Assembly: GCF_000430545.1 (NCBI RefSeq)
Contig: NZ_AUMF01000023.1
Location: 1 to 59,351 of the forward strand
Direction of reading: 5' to 3'
From: Tenacibaculum ovolyticum DSM 18103
GTDB taxonomy: Bacteria > Bacteroidota > Bacteroidia > Flavobacteriales > Flavobacteriaceae
Length of the DNA stretch: 59,351 nt
Under the pieces are notes generated by a model. That model ran no database searches, was not told the origin of the DNA, and worked only from the letters and a program-made list of their open reading frames with translations. Positions 42,868 to 52,162 of this stretch are shown here, piece by piece. How positions within the stretch are numbered: the stretch's first letter is position 1; every line of letters starts with the position of its first letter. The position numbers were made by a program, and so were the translations under genes.

Positions 42868-45633
42868 TTATTTCCAAACATTTATACGTTCAATTCTATT
42901 TTCAAACTCAGAAGCAAGCGAATGTATTTTCGATTTAAGAAGTAATTTTCTACCCTCAATAGTTCTGGTGTAAACGAGTTTACAGGCACCCACTAAATTT
43001 GTCCATTGCATTTCAAAATATTCGGCAGACTGTTTTTTTCTCCCAATATTTTCAGGGAGTGAATGATAGTCCTTTTGTGAAAACAGGTTTAAGAAAAAGC
43101 TTTTTCTTATAATAAGATACCTTGGGTTATCAACAGGGCTTAAAATTTCTTGTAACGATTTAATAAATACCGATTTTTCATAAGTAGTTCCGCCTTCAAG
43201 ATGGCAATAAATAGTACCCTGGTTATTAACTTCAGAAAGAACAAAAAGCTTTGAATGATGTGTGTGTATGATTTTATTTTTTATTAAACAAGTTAATAAA
43301 GCTTTACCAATCTGACGAACATCTTTAGAAATATCTCTGTATTTAAAATATATTCTTAAAGTTTTAAAAGTAAGTCTACCATATAGTAAAACACCGAGGC
43401 TTCCCATAAAAAGTATCAAATACATAAAATGTTTTTCACTAATATTTGTGTACTTTTTAATTCTATTTAACGCATCAAAAGCATCATACGAAAAACCGAG
43501 TACGCCAGAACTAACCATACCTGTTAAATACTTTATGGTCCTATTAAAATAAAGCGATTTAATACTTTTATAATCTTGTTTTTCGCTAAAAGGAATTTTT
43601 ATTTCTTCAACTAAAACTACGCCACCATGCAAGGCATTATGCCAGTTTTGTTTTAACTGTTCTCGCATACCCGCATTTTTAAGAATGCGGTTATTTACTT
43701 CTTTAATATGTAGTTTTGTATGAATATTTTCAGGTAAGTTTAGGCGTCCAATTCCATTTTCAATAGTAGTTTCTTTATCAAAAGAAATTCCGACGAAAGA
43801 TTTAAACCTTCTTTTTAGCAATTGCATATCATCACCTCCATCATTTGCTGTAGGATCAACACATACTAAATGCCATATATTACCTGTTTTATGTATGTTT
43901 TTTGGTTCAGTACGAATAGCGCGACCTCTCATTTGGTTCGAAAGAACATAAGAACCTACAAAACTTGCAAGAATTAATGCATTAATAGCAGGAGCGTCCC
44001 AACCTTCACCTAACAATGATTTCGTGCCAACAAGAACCTCTATTTCTCCTTTCTGAAAAACTTGGGTTATTATGGTAACGATATTGTTTTTAAGATGTTG
44101 ATTAACGTTTATAATTAAATAATTATTATCAAATTCAAGTGGAGTAGTGCTAATTGTATCAACATTATAGGTAGCGGCTATTTCTTTAAAAGTAGCGTAT
44201 GCAGATAAAGGAATCATTACTAAAGAACCTGTTAAAACGCCAATCTTTATATTTTGTGTATTGGTTCTTCTTAATTTTTCGAAAATTGGTAAAACCCCAA
44301 TTTTATTTAATTCGAGTTCGTTTGTTTTATTTTGTACAAGAAATTCTTTTCGAATATAATCGGTAAGAATAACCATTCTTAAATTTTGTTTTAAATGGTT
44401 ATGCTCAAAATCTACAATTTCTTTAATACTATTAAGCTTAGTAGTACTAGCGCTTAAAAATTTATTAACTCTTCGGTTGTGGCTAAAGTTTACAGTACGC
44501 CTTTCCATTGCGCCACTTCTTTTTAGCTTATTAATTAATTTTTCTTGATGAAGTTCAAATTCTTTAAAATTTTCAGGATCTTTATAAAGGTAAAAAGTTA
44601 AAAGTATCTCAATCCATTCATAATTTAACTCAGGTATAATAAACTCTTTATCTCCAATTACTTCTAAATGATTTATGCTAATGTTTTTTCCTATAGCATT
44701 AAGAAAAATTAAGGTAGCTGAATAATATTCGAGATTTGTGTAAATCCAATCCAGTTGCTCGTTAGGGTTTTGAAATATAGGGTGTTTTTCTAATGCTTCA
44801 ATTAATGTTTCATCTCTTGTTATAGCATCAAACAACGCATTAATATCTTGACGGTATTTAATTATTTTATGATGCTCCTTATCGGTAGGTAACGAAAAGA
44901 AAACATAATCTTGATGCGGACAAAGATTACCTTCAATAATTAATTCAGGAACCGAAATTTCAGTGTCAACTGGGCCATTTAACTCAATATAACGCTGCCA
45001 TTCGGTATAAGAAACATCGTAAGGTGGTGTAGCAGTTAAGCCAACAATTGTTGGAGATAAAGCATTTTTTATTTCAGATAATGATTTCCACCAAGCATTT
45101 TTAAGATGATGGGCTTCATCAACAACAATAGTCCCAATATTTTGAGCTTTTAAAATTTTAACTAGTGCAGCTGTTTTTTCTTTGGTAGTTTTACGCTCTT
45201 TGTTGTTTTCGGTCTCTTCTTCATTAAGTTCTTCCTCTTCTTCTTGAGTTCCAGAACAAGCAGCATGTAAACCTTGATAGGTAGATACAGTTAAAAATTG
45301 TGGGTTTTTTATATCTTTTGAAATCCAATTAGGCGTTTCGCTTGTTTGTAAAAAAAGTTCACAAAATCGTTGTATCCATTGATTTCGTATGGCTATTGTT
45401 GGGGCAAAAATTAAGGTAGGTTTATTAAGTCTTAAAGCAACCTCAAGACCTAGTATTGTTTTACCAGAACCTGGAGGCGCAATAATATGTAAATGATTGT
45501 CGTTAAGATGGCCTTCTAATTCTTCGAGTACACGCTTCTGATATTTTCGCCAATCATACTTAAATTTTATGGTAGTAGGAAAATGTAGTAATGCTTCTTT
45601 CTTTTCTTTAAAAGGTACTGTTATCTTTTTCAA
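42868..45633 (-). CDS. DEAH-box superfamily 2 helicase with C-terminal membrane segments
   Basis: A 921-aa SF2 ATPase: Walker A APPGSGKT (52-59), a long acidic/basic insert (about 131-153), DEAH (172-175), GLTATP (198-203), and in the second RecA half GTKSLLGEGWDAP and the arginine-finger motif QMRGRAIRT. Beyond about residue 690 it has two hydrophobic stretches (about 700-720, weaker, and 735-755, strong) and a 165-residue tail of unknown fold. Soluble DNA/RNA translocases of this type occur in restriction and defence systems; a membrane-anchored form is unusual. It starts 31 nt after gldG on the same strand. Confidence 0.8.
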   Translation of the reverse strand: MKKITVPFKEKKEALLHFPTTIKFKYDWRKYQKRVLEELEGHLNDNHLHIIAPPGSGKTILGLEVALRLNKPTLIFAPTIAIRNQWIQRFCELFLQTSETPNWISKDIKNPQFLTVSTYQGLHAACSGTQEEEEELNEEETENNKERKTTKEKTAALVKILKAQNIGTIVVDEAHHLKNAWWKSLSEIKNALSPTIVGLTATPPYDVSYTEWQRYIELNGPVDTEISVPELIIEGNLCPHQDYVFFSLPTDKEHHKIIKYRQDINALFDAITRDETLIEALEKHPIFQNPNEQLDWIYTNLEYYSATLIFLNAIGKNISINHLEVIGDKEFIIPELNYEWIEILLTFYLYKDPENFKEFELHQEKLINKLKRSGAMERRTVNFSHNRRVNKFLSASTTKLNSIKEIVDFEHNHLKQNLRMVILTDYIRKEFLVQNKTNELELNKIGVLPIFEKLRRTNTQNIKIGVLTGSLVMIPLSAYATFKEIAATYNVDTISTTPLEFDNNYLIINVNQHLKNNIVTIITQVFQKGEIEVLVGTKSLLGEGWDAPAINALILASFVGSYVLSNQMRGRAIRTEPKNIHKTGNIWHLVCVDPTANDGGDDMQLLKRRFKSFVGISFDKETTIENGIGRLNLPENIHTKLHIKEVNNRILKNAGMREQLKQNWHNALHGGVVLVEEIKIPFSEKQDYKSIKSLYFNRTIKYLTGMVSSGVLGFSYDAFDALNRIKKYTNISEKHFMYLILFMGSLGVLLYGRLTFKTLRIYFKYRDISKDVRQIGKALLTCLIKNKIIHTHHSKLFVLSEVNNQGTIYCHLEGGTTYEKSVFIKSLQEILSPVDNPRYLIIRKSFFLNLFSQKDYHSLPENIGRKKQSAEYFEMQWTNLVGACKLVYTRTIEGRKLLLKSKIHSLASEFENRIERINVWK

Positions 45634-45664
45634 AACTTTAATTTAAGTAAACTTACATTAAATA

Positions 45665-47308
45665 TTACTTAGCATACTTCCTCTTTCTTAAAAAATTAAA
45701 AACAAAACCAAACAAGCCAAGCAAAGCTAATGGAACACCAATATTTATAAGTTGCCAAAAACTTTTTTCGGTATACGCTTTTTGTTTATCTAATAAATTT
45801 ATGTTTACTGTTTTGTTACGTAGCTTAATTAAACCAGAATCATCCAATAAATAATCAATAGTATTAATTAAAAATTCTTTATTCCCAAATTGTTGACCAG
45901 TCCATTTATCAAGAGATAAATCGTGTGGTTTTCCTTTTAAAATTTGATTTTTAGCAATGTCTCCATCAGCAATAACAACCATTTTGTTTGCCTTGCTTTC
46001 TTGTTTAAAAAGCGAAGTATTAAAAGGTTTGGTTCTGTTTTTATAAGCAGAATTAAAAGTACCTTCTAATAACACTCCTAAAAGTTGAGGACCATTGTTG
46101 TATTCTTTTTCTTGTGGTTGCTTTGCAATACTTTGCAATTCCACAAAATTAGGCGTACCTACTTTTTTTGTTAATACAGAGGTAACTAACAAAGGTGTTT
46201 TTTTTATGTTTCCTTTTAAAGTATCAATTTGCGTGGTAAAACGAAAACGAACAGGCGCAAGGTTTTTACTAATAGCATGATTAGGATTTCCATTTACCAA
46301 CGGGTGGTAATACCAGTTTAAATGTTGAAACTGTGCTTGGTTACCTACGTTACCTGTTGCTAATGGAATTTTAGCAGCATATAAATCTTGAATTAATTTA
46401 TTATTTATACGAACTTGGTAGCTAAATAATAAATCAGTTAAGTTTAAATCGCGAGGAAAAGCTAACATTTTTCCTTGATTATATAAACTATCGGTATCAG
46501 CATAATTAGTATCAACCATCCATAAACTTTTACCGCCGTTTGTAATAAACTGATCTAGCGTAAATTTTTCTTGCTCAGTAAAACGTTCAGTAGGTTTTGC
46601 TATAATAGCTAAATCGAAGTTTGTTAACTCTTTTAATGTCTTTTCAGGATTACTAGCTACACTATCTAACGTAAATTTAGCTAAACGATATTTTTTTCCA
46701 ATTTCACTTAATAAACTATATAAATGAACATCCTCTAATTCACCGTTACCAGAAATCACCGCTATTTTTTGTTGCTTTTCGTTGGTAATATTATTTATGG
46801 CGTTAGCAAAAGAGTATTCTAATTTTTCAATAGCATTTTGTAATTGGCTTTCTTGTGTTTTAGCAATTGAGTTAGGTAATAAAGAAACTAACTCGGTTTT
46901 TTTACCAACAATAATTTCTGCCCAAGGAAAAATAATAGCTTCCGATAATTTCCCGTCCTCTTCAACAGTTAATTGACTAGGCATGATTCCTTGTTTAATT
47001 AAACGCTCACGGATATTTTTAGGATTTATAAAACGAAACTGAATAGTAGCGTTCATTGCTTTTAACTCTTCTAAAAACTGACGTGTTTCTGTTTGCAAAC
47101 GCTTAAATTCTGCAGGGAATTCACCTTCTAAATACACATTAATAAAAACGTTTTTATCTAGTTTATTTAGTAATTTAGAACTAACATCAGAAATTGTATA
47201 GCGTTTATCTTGTGTTAAATCAAAACGTTTATAAACAACATTAGAAAGATAATTTATAAATAATACTCCTATAAATGCGAAAGCAATATGTTGTAGTTTC
47301 TTATTCAT
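45665..47308 (-). CDS. gldG: Gliding motility ABC transporter substrate-binding-like protein GldG
   Basis: A 547-aa GldG: N-terminal transmembrane helix (about 8-24), YKRFDLTQDKRYTISDVS motif typical of the GldG/ABC-2 auxiliary family, a large extracytoplasmic domain, and a C-terminal transmembrane helix (about 520-540). With GldF (permease) and GldA (ATPase, not in the window) it forms an ABC complex needed for gliding in some flavobacteria. It overlaps gldF by 8 nt. Confidence 0.9.
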   Translation of the reverse strand: MNKKLQHIAFAFIGVLFINYLSNVVYKRFDLTQDKRYTISDVSSKLLNKLDKNVFINVYLEGEFPAEFKRLQTETRQFLEELKAMNATIQFRFINPKNIRERLIKQGIMPSQLTVEEDGKLSEAIIFPWAEIIVGKKTELVSLLPNSIAKTQESQLQNAIEKLEYSFANAINNITNEKQQKIAVISGNGELEDVHLYSLLSEIGKKYRLAKFTLDSVASNPEKTLKELTNFDLAIIAKPTERFTEQEKFTLDQFITNGGKSLWMVDTNYADTDSLYNQGKMLAFPRDLNLTDLLFSYQVRINNKLIQDLYAAKIPLATGNVGNQAQFQHLNWYYHPLVNGNPNHAISKNLAPVRFRFTTQIDTLKGNIKKTPLLVTSVLTKKVGTPNFVELQSIAKQPQEKEYNNGPQLLGVLLEGTFNSAYKNRTKPFNTSLFKQESKANKMVVIADGDIAKNQILKGKPHDLSLDKWTGQQFGNKEFLINTIDYLLDDSGLIKLRNKTVNINLLDKQKAYTEKSFWQLINIGVPLALLGLFGFVFNFLRKRKYAK

Positions 47309-48011
47309 TTTTTAATTGTTGTTTGGTGATAAATAAAAATAAAAAAATAACACTACAAAAGTAAATAACATCACGTGTGTCAACAACACCACGACTAATA
47401 CTTTTAAAATGCTCGTTAATTCCGAATTGTTGTATTGTATTACCTAAAGTGCTACTTACAGCGTCAAAACCATAGAATAATATAAAAGTGATGAAAATGC
47501 TTAAAATAAAAGCCACAATTTGATTCTTAGAAAGCGTAGAGGTAAATAAACCAATACTTGTATAAGTGGCGGCTAAAAAAAACACCCCTAAATAGGAACC
47601 AACAGTACTACCAATATCTAAATTACCTACTGGGTTTCCTAGTACATAAACAGTGTATACATAAGTTAAAGTAGGTATTAAAGCAACACATACTAAAAGT
47701 AAAGAAGCGAAGAATTTAGCCAATACAATTTGCCAATCTGTTACGGGTTTTGTTTTTAAAATCTCTATAGTTCCACTGTTTAGCTCATCAGCAAAACTTT
47801 TCATGGTAATTGCAGGAATTAAAAACAAAAACAACCAGGGCGTTAAATAAAAAAAAGAACTTAAATCTGAAAAACCAGCATTTAAAACATTAAAATTGTC
47901 TTTAAAAACCCATAAAAATAATCCGTTTACAAGCAAAAACACTCCAATAACTAAATAGGCTATTGGAGATGAGAAAAATGAATTAACTTCTTTTTTTAGT
48001 ATTGAATACAT
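47301..48011 (-). CDS. gldF: Gliding motility ABC transporter permease GldF
   Basis: A 236-aa ABC-2 type permease with six helices. Signatures: KKEVNSFFSSPIAYLVIGVF at the start, and TMKSFADELNSGTIEILKTKP, the conserved ABC-2 motif, at about 64-84. Adjacent gldG (8-nt overlap) fixes the identity. The start overlaps the GNAT stop by 1 nt. Confidence 0.9.
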   Translation of the reverse strand: MYSILKKEVNSFFSSPIAYLVIGVFLLVNGLFLWVFKDNFNVLNAGFSDLSSFFYLTPWLFLFLIPAITMKSFADELNSGTIEILKTKPVTDWQIVLAKFFASLLLVCVALIPTLTYVYTVYVLGNPVGNLDIGSTVGSYLGVFFLAATYTSIGLFTSTLSKNQIVAFILSIFITFILFYGFDAVSSTLGNTIQQFGINEHFKSISRGVVDTRDVIYFCSVIFLFLFITKQQLKNE

Positions 48012-48535
48012 TATTCTTGGTTTATATTAAGGCTAAAAACACGATTGTCTCCAAACAAATCATCATCGCCCAAAGTAAACTGATGTTTTTCTAATAATGT
48101 AATAGAATCGTCATTGTCTTTATGCGTAAAAGCTTCAACTGTTTTTAAATTCAGTGTATTTTTTCCAAACGCTAAAACAGCCTCTGTAGCTTCAGTCATA
48201 AAACCTTCTTTTTGATAATCAGGATTTAGCTCGTAACCAATTTCGGCATAACTGCTTGCTTCATTAATATTATGAAAAACAATAGTTCCAATCATTTGAT
48301 AGGTTTCCTTTTGTTCTATTGCCCAGAAAATACGGTTTCCCTTTTCAAACTCATCTAAACAAGTTTGAATGAAAGCATCGGCATCATTTAGGTTTTTAGG
48401 AGTTTCTCTTGTAATTAATTTGTTAACCTCTTTGTTAGCACGTAATTTAAAAATGTCTCTTTTATCTTTAAAAGATAATTGACGCAATGTTAATCTTTCA
48501 CTAGAAAGCTCTGGGAATGTAGTAGGATAATTCAT
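48011..48535 (-). CDS. GNAT-family N-acetyltransferase (RimJ/RimL type)
   Basis: A 174-aa RimJ/RimL-type acetyltransferase: N-terminal LTLRQLSFKD, AEIGYELNPDYQKEGFMTEA (about 101-120, acetyl-CoA site) and a late DNDDSITLLEKHQF pattern. Likely acetylates a protein N-terminus or small molecule. In a tight operon with 1-nt overlaps on both sides. Confidence 0.83.
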   Translation of the reverse strand: MNYPTTFPELSSERLTLRQLSFKDKRDIFKLRANKEVNKLITRETPKNLNDADAFIQTCLDEFEKGNRIFWAIEQKETYQMIGTIVFHNINEASSYAEIGYELNPDYQKEGFMTEATEAVLAFGKNTLNLKTVEAFTHKDNDDSITLLEKHQFTLGDDDLFGDNRVFSLNINQE

Positions 48536-48831
48536 TATTGTAAACTTATGGTTTTGTCAACACTCCAAGCTAATGGTTTGTCATTAAATAAAATTTTTGT
48601 TTGTGCCCAAACACCTTTAAATAAATCGGAGTTTCGGTAATTTTCTAAATCTTGTTCGGTTTCCCAGTAACTATAGGTAAAAAAGATATCAGAATTTGTT
48701 TTATCTCTATACAATTCTAATAAACGGCAACCAGGGGAATTTCGTATAAACTCTTTTTTAGTATTAAAATTAGCTAAAAATTCTTCAATTTTTTCTGAAT
48801 GAAAGCTCATTTTTACAATTCGTACAAACAT
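48535..48831 (-). CDS. Antibiotic biosynthesis monooxygenase-like (ABM) protein
   Basis: A 98-aa protein of the dimeric ferredoxin-like ABM fold (MFVRIVKMSFHSEKIEEFL, PGCRLLELYRDKTN, YSYWETEQDLENYRNSD). In known members the fold carries monooxygenase or heme-degrading activity, but most are of unknown role. Part of the operon with gldFG. Confidence 0.8.
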   Translation of the reverse strand: MFVRIVKMSFHSEKIEEFLANFNTKKEFIRNSPGCRLLELYRDKTNSDIFFTYSYWETEQDLENYRNSDLFKGVWAQTKILFNDKPLAWSVDKTISLQ

Positions 48832-48835
48832 ATAT

Positions 48836-49699
48836 TTAATTTATAGTGGTAAATTCAGGGGTTTCAGCGGTTTCAAATTCAATAGTAATGGTATCTCTAT
48901 ACCCTAAACCTAATAAAGTAGAAGCACCACCAACAGTATTTAAGTTGCTTCTGTAAATAGCAATCTCTAAAAAACCAGCCGAATTAAAAATGGCTAATTT
49001 TCCGCCGTCATAACTTCTTTTTTCTTTAGGAACCGAATAATCTACAATTTCGTTATAACGATTGTAAATTTTCTTAAAAGTATAACGTCTCGCAACAATA
49101 GTAAAATCACGACCTTTACCAATAGAATTAAACAGTTTTCTGTTAATATTTGTAATTACATTACCGTAATTATCTATATAAATAATTCCGCCAATAATAA
49201 CAGTTTGTAACTTATTAACTTTAGGGCGTATCTCAATACTATCTTTATAGGAGGTTATTTCTTTTCCAATAACATTTAAACTACCACCTCTAGCAATATG
49301 CGATGCTACTTGCACAAATACATCTAATACAGGAAAACTAGTATCAATATGATTATGAATATTAATTTCAACAATTTTACTAGGCTTTATTTCAGCAGCA
49401 ATCATGGCTATTAATCCATTATCAGGACAAATAAAATAATGATTATCTAACTCAATAGCAATATGCTTATTATCTACACTTAATTCAGAATCTACACCTA
49501 CTATATGTATTGTTTTATCAGGAAAACTTTTATAAGTGTTTTTTAAAATATAAGCAGTCTCAGTAATGTTAAAAGGAGTTATATGATGTGTAATATCAAC
49601 AATCTTAGCATCAGGTAGTTCACTGTAAATAGCTCCTTTTACAGCACCTACAAAGTGGTCTTTTGTTCCAAAATCAGTAGTTAATGTAATAAAAGACAT
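48836..49699 (-). CDS. SAM hydroxide adenosyltransferase (DUF62)
   Basis: A 287-aa DUF62 protein: TLTTDFGTKDHFVGAVKG at the start and FICPDNGLIAM (about 111-121), with the DHH-like triad Asp-Arg-His characteristic of S-adenosyl-L-methionine hydroxide adenosyltransferases, related to fluorinases. It hydrolyses SAM to adenosine and methionine. First gene of the operon that runs through gldF and gldG; divergent from phoH. Confidence 0.85.
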   Translation of the reverse strand: MSFITLTTDFGTKDHFVGAVKGAIYSELPDAKIVDITHHITPFNITETAYILKNTYKSFPDKTIHIVGVDSELSVDNKHIAIELDNHYFICPDNGLIAMIAAEIKPSKIVEINIHNHIDTSFPVLDVFVQVASHIARGGSLNVIGKEITSYKDSIEIRPKVNKLQTVIIGGIIYIDNYGNVITNINRKLFNSIGKGRDFTIVARRYTFKKIYNRYNEIVDYSVPKEKRSYDGGKLAIFNSAGFLEIAIYRSNLNTVGGASTLLGLGYRDTITIEFETAETPEFTTIN

Positions 49700-49818
49700 T
49701 ACTTTAAAGGCTTATTAGTTAATTGATATAAATTTAAGCTAAAATTTACTGCGAAATTACATAATTCAATAAAAATAATCATTATTTTTATTGTGAATAA
49801 TCTTAAAACATTTATCAT

Positions 49819-50772
49819 TTGAACGAACGTATCATTGAAATAACAGAAATCGACCCAAATGATTTCTTTGGAGCACAAAATAGTACAATTACTCAGTTGA
49901 AAAAATATTTCCCAAAAGTTAAAATCGTAGCTAGAGGAAATCAACTTAAAATCTATGGAGAATCAGAAATTCTAGATGAGTTTGAGAAACGTATAGAAAT
50001 GCTAATAAAATACTATAACAAGTATAATAAATTAGATGAAAACAGTATCGAACGTGTTTTAACATCAACAGGAAAAGAAGAAGAGATTAGAAAATCAGGG
50101 AAGATAGAAGGAGTTTTGGTTCATGGTGTTAATGGTAAGCTAATAAAAGCACAAACAACAAATCAACGTAAAATGGTTGATTTAATGGGTAAGAATGATA
50201 TGCTTTTTGCAGTAGGTCCTGCAGGAACAGGGAAGACATATACCGCAGTAGCCTTAGCTGTAAAAGCATTAAAAGAAAAAGAAGTACGTAGAATAATATT
50301 AACACGACCAGCTGTAGAATCTGGAGAGAATTTAGGATTTCTTCCAGGAGATTTAAAAGAAAAATTAGATCCATATATGCAACCTTTATATGATGCGTTG
50401 CGAGATATGATACCTCATGAAAAATTAGAATCACATTTAGAAAAAGGAATTATACAAATAGCACCTTTAGCATTTATGCGTGGTCGTACCTTAGATAATG
50501 CTTTTGTTATTTTAGATGAAGCTCAGAATACAACGCATAATCAAATGAAAATGTTTTTAACCAGAATGGGAATGCATGCTAAATTTATTATTACTGGAGA
50601 CCCTGGTCAAATAGATTTACCGCGTAAACAAGTTTCTGGATTAAAAGAATCATTATTAGCTTTAAAGGACATTAAAGGAATTGCAATGGTTTATTTAGAT
50701 GATAAAGATGTAGTGCGCCATCGATTAATAAAAAGTATTATTAAAGCGTATAAAAGTATAGAGACTGAGTAG
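49819..50772 (+). CDS. phoH: PhoH-family ATPase
   Basis: A 317-aa PhoH-like protein: N-terminal KH-like/PhoH-NTD, then the ATPase with Walker A GPAGTGKT (about 133-140), DPYMQPLYD, Walker B VILDEAQNTT and GDPGQIDLP. The start is TTG at 49819, fitting the family N-terminus NERIIEITEI. PhoH proteins act in RNA processing and ribosome quality control in many bacteria. It is divergent from the DUF62 gene with 119 nt between. Confidence 0.88.
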   Translation: MNERIIEITEIDPNDFFGAQNSTITQLKKYFPKVKIVARGNQLKIYGESEILDEFEKRIEMLIKYYNKYNKLDENSIERVLTSTGKEEEIRKSGKIEGVLVHGVNGKLIKAQTTNQRKMVDLMGKNDMLFAVGPAGTGKTYTAVALAVKALKEKEVRRIILTRPAVESGENLGFLPGDLKEKLDPYMQPLYDALRDMIPHEKLESHLEKGIIQIAPLAFMRGRTLDNAFVILDEAQNTTHNQMKMFLTRMGMHAKFIITGDPGQIDLPRKQVSGLKESLLALKDIKGIAMVYLDDKDVVRHRLIKSIIKAYKSIETE

Positions 50773-50796
50773 TGTGAAAAAGAAGAATAAAAAACA

Positions 50797-50804
50797 TATT
50801 TTTG
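50797..50804 (+). promoter_or_regulatory. purC promoter -7 box
   Basis: TATTTTTG, an exact TAnnTTTG match, 25 nt before the purC start codon. Confidence 0.6.
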
Positions 50805-50829
50805 CAGTCAACAACACAACAAAGATATA

Positions 50830-51777
50830 ATGAATACAATTAACGAGACTAACTTTCAATTTCCAAAACAAAAGTCAGTTTATAAAGGTAAAGTAAGAGA
50901 AGTATATAATATAAATGACGAGTTATTAGTAATGATAGCTTCTGATAGATTATCAGCTTTCGATGTTGTTTTACCGCGTCAAATACCTTTTAAAGGACAA
51001 ATTTTAAACCAAATTGCAACCAAAATGATGAATGACACAGCTGATGTTGTTCCGAATTGGTTACACGCAAATCCAGATGAAAACGTTGCGATTGGACATT
51101 TATGCGAGCCTTTTAAAGTTGAAATGGTAATTCGTGGTTATATGTCTGGTCATGCAGCACGTGAATATAAAGCAGGTAAAAGAGTTTTATGTGGTGTTGA
51201 AATGGCAGAAGGATTGAAAGAGAACGATAAATTTCCGATTCCAATTATTACACCTTCAACAAAAGCTGAAAACGGTGATCATGATGAAGATATTACGAGA
51301 GAAGAAATTCTTTCTAAAAAAGTAGTATCTGAAGAAGATTATATAGTTTTAGAAAAATATACAAGAGCTTTATTTCAAAGAGGAACAGAAATAGCTGCAT
51401 CTCGCGGACTTATTTTAGTAGATACTAAATATGAGTTTGGTAAAACAAAAGACGGAAAAATTGTTTTAATTGATGAAATTCATACACCAGATTCTTCACG
51501 TTATTTTTATGAAGAAGGATATGCAGAACGTCAAGAAAAAGGAGAACCACAAAAACAATTATCAAAAGAATTCGTTCGTCAATGGTTAATTGAAAATAAT
51601 TTTCAAGGAAAAGAAGGACAACAAATACCTGAAATGTCTGATGATAAAATTATTGAAATTTCAAACAGATACATTGAGTTATACGAGCAAATAACAGGAG
51701 AGGAGTTTGTAAAAGCAAATACAGCAAATGTATTAGATCGTATAAATAAAAATGTTGTTAATTTTTTGAATGGATAG
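50830..51777 (+). CDS. purC: Phosphoribosylaminoimidazole-succinocarboxamide synthase
   Basis: A 315-aa SAICAR synthetase, the usual length for the Bacteroidota form, with [24 protein letters not shown] and the family signature [16 protein letters not shown], then [11 protein letters not shown] and [12 protein letters not shown]. It joins aspartate to CAIR in purine biosynthesis using ATP. It overlaps the next gene by 8 nt. Confidence 0.95.
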   Translation: MNTINETNFQFPKQKSVYKGKVREVYNINDELLVMIASDRLSAFDVVLPRQIPFKGQILNQIATKMMNDTADVVPNWLHANPDENVAIGHLCEPFKVEMVIRGYMSGHAAREYKAGKRVLCGVEMAEGLKENDKFPIPIITPSTKAENGDHDEDITREEILSKKVVSEEDYIVLEKYTRALFQRGTEIAASRGLILVDTKYEFGKTKDGKIVLIDEIHTPDSSRYFYEEGYAERQEKGEPQKQLSKEFVRQWLIENNFQGKEGQQIPEMSDDKIIEISNRYIELYEQITGEEFVKANTANVLDRINKNVVNFLNG

Positions 51778-52162
51778 TAAAAAACTAACTATTAGACCAG
51801 TTTTAAACTTGTCATCTGAAATACCTATTGAAGATTTTCAGAATAAGACTGTGCGCCCAATTTTAAAATTACAACATGATTTATTACTACAGTTTTTCAT
51901 TTTTTTCTGTAATAAGCAAAAAGTGGATATTTTAAATGTAGAAAAAGAAAAGTTTAATAAAGCGGTGAATAATATCACTAAGAAAAATATAAATTTAAAA
52001 AATCAGTTTTTAGGTTTAATTATAGGTCAGTTTACTGTTAGTGAATTTGAATTTTATAAAGAAAATAATGCTGATATTAATAAAAGAATTTTAATGATGA
52101 TTGGCCAACGAATTAAAGACAGTCAATTAGAAATTAAAGATTTTAAAACAAACAATAAATGA
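51770..52162 (+). CDS. Conserved hypothetical protein
   Basis: A 130-aa cytoplasmic helical protein with the pattern [20 protein letters not shown] and [17 protein letters not shown]. Similar Bacteroidota proteins are sometimes labelled glyoxalase, but I see no metal or VOC motif. It overlaps purC by 8 nt and fabV by 4 nt, so it is translationally coupled to both; a role with either is unknown. Confidence 0.6.
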   Translation: MDSKKLTIRPVLNLSSEIPIEDFQNKTVRPILKLQHDLLLQFFIFFCNKQKVDILNVEKEKFNKAVNNITKKNINLKNQFLGLIIGQFTVSEFEFYKENNADINKRILMMIGQRIKDSQLEIKDFKTNNK

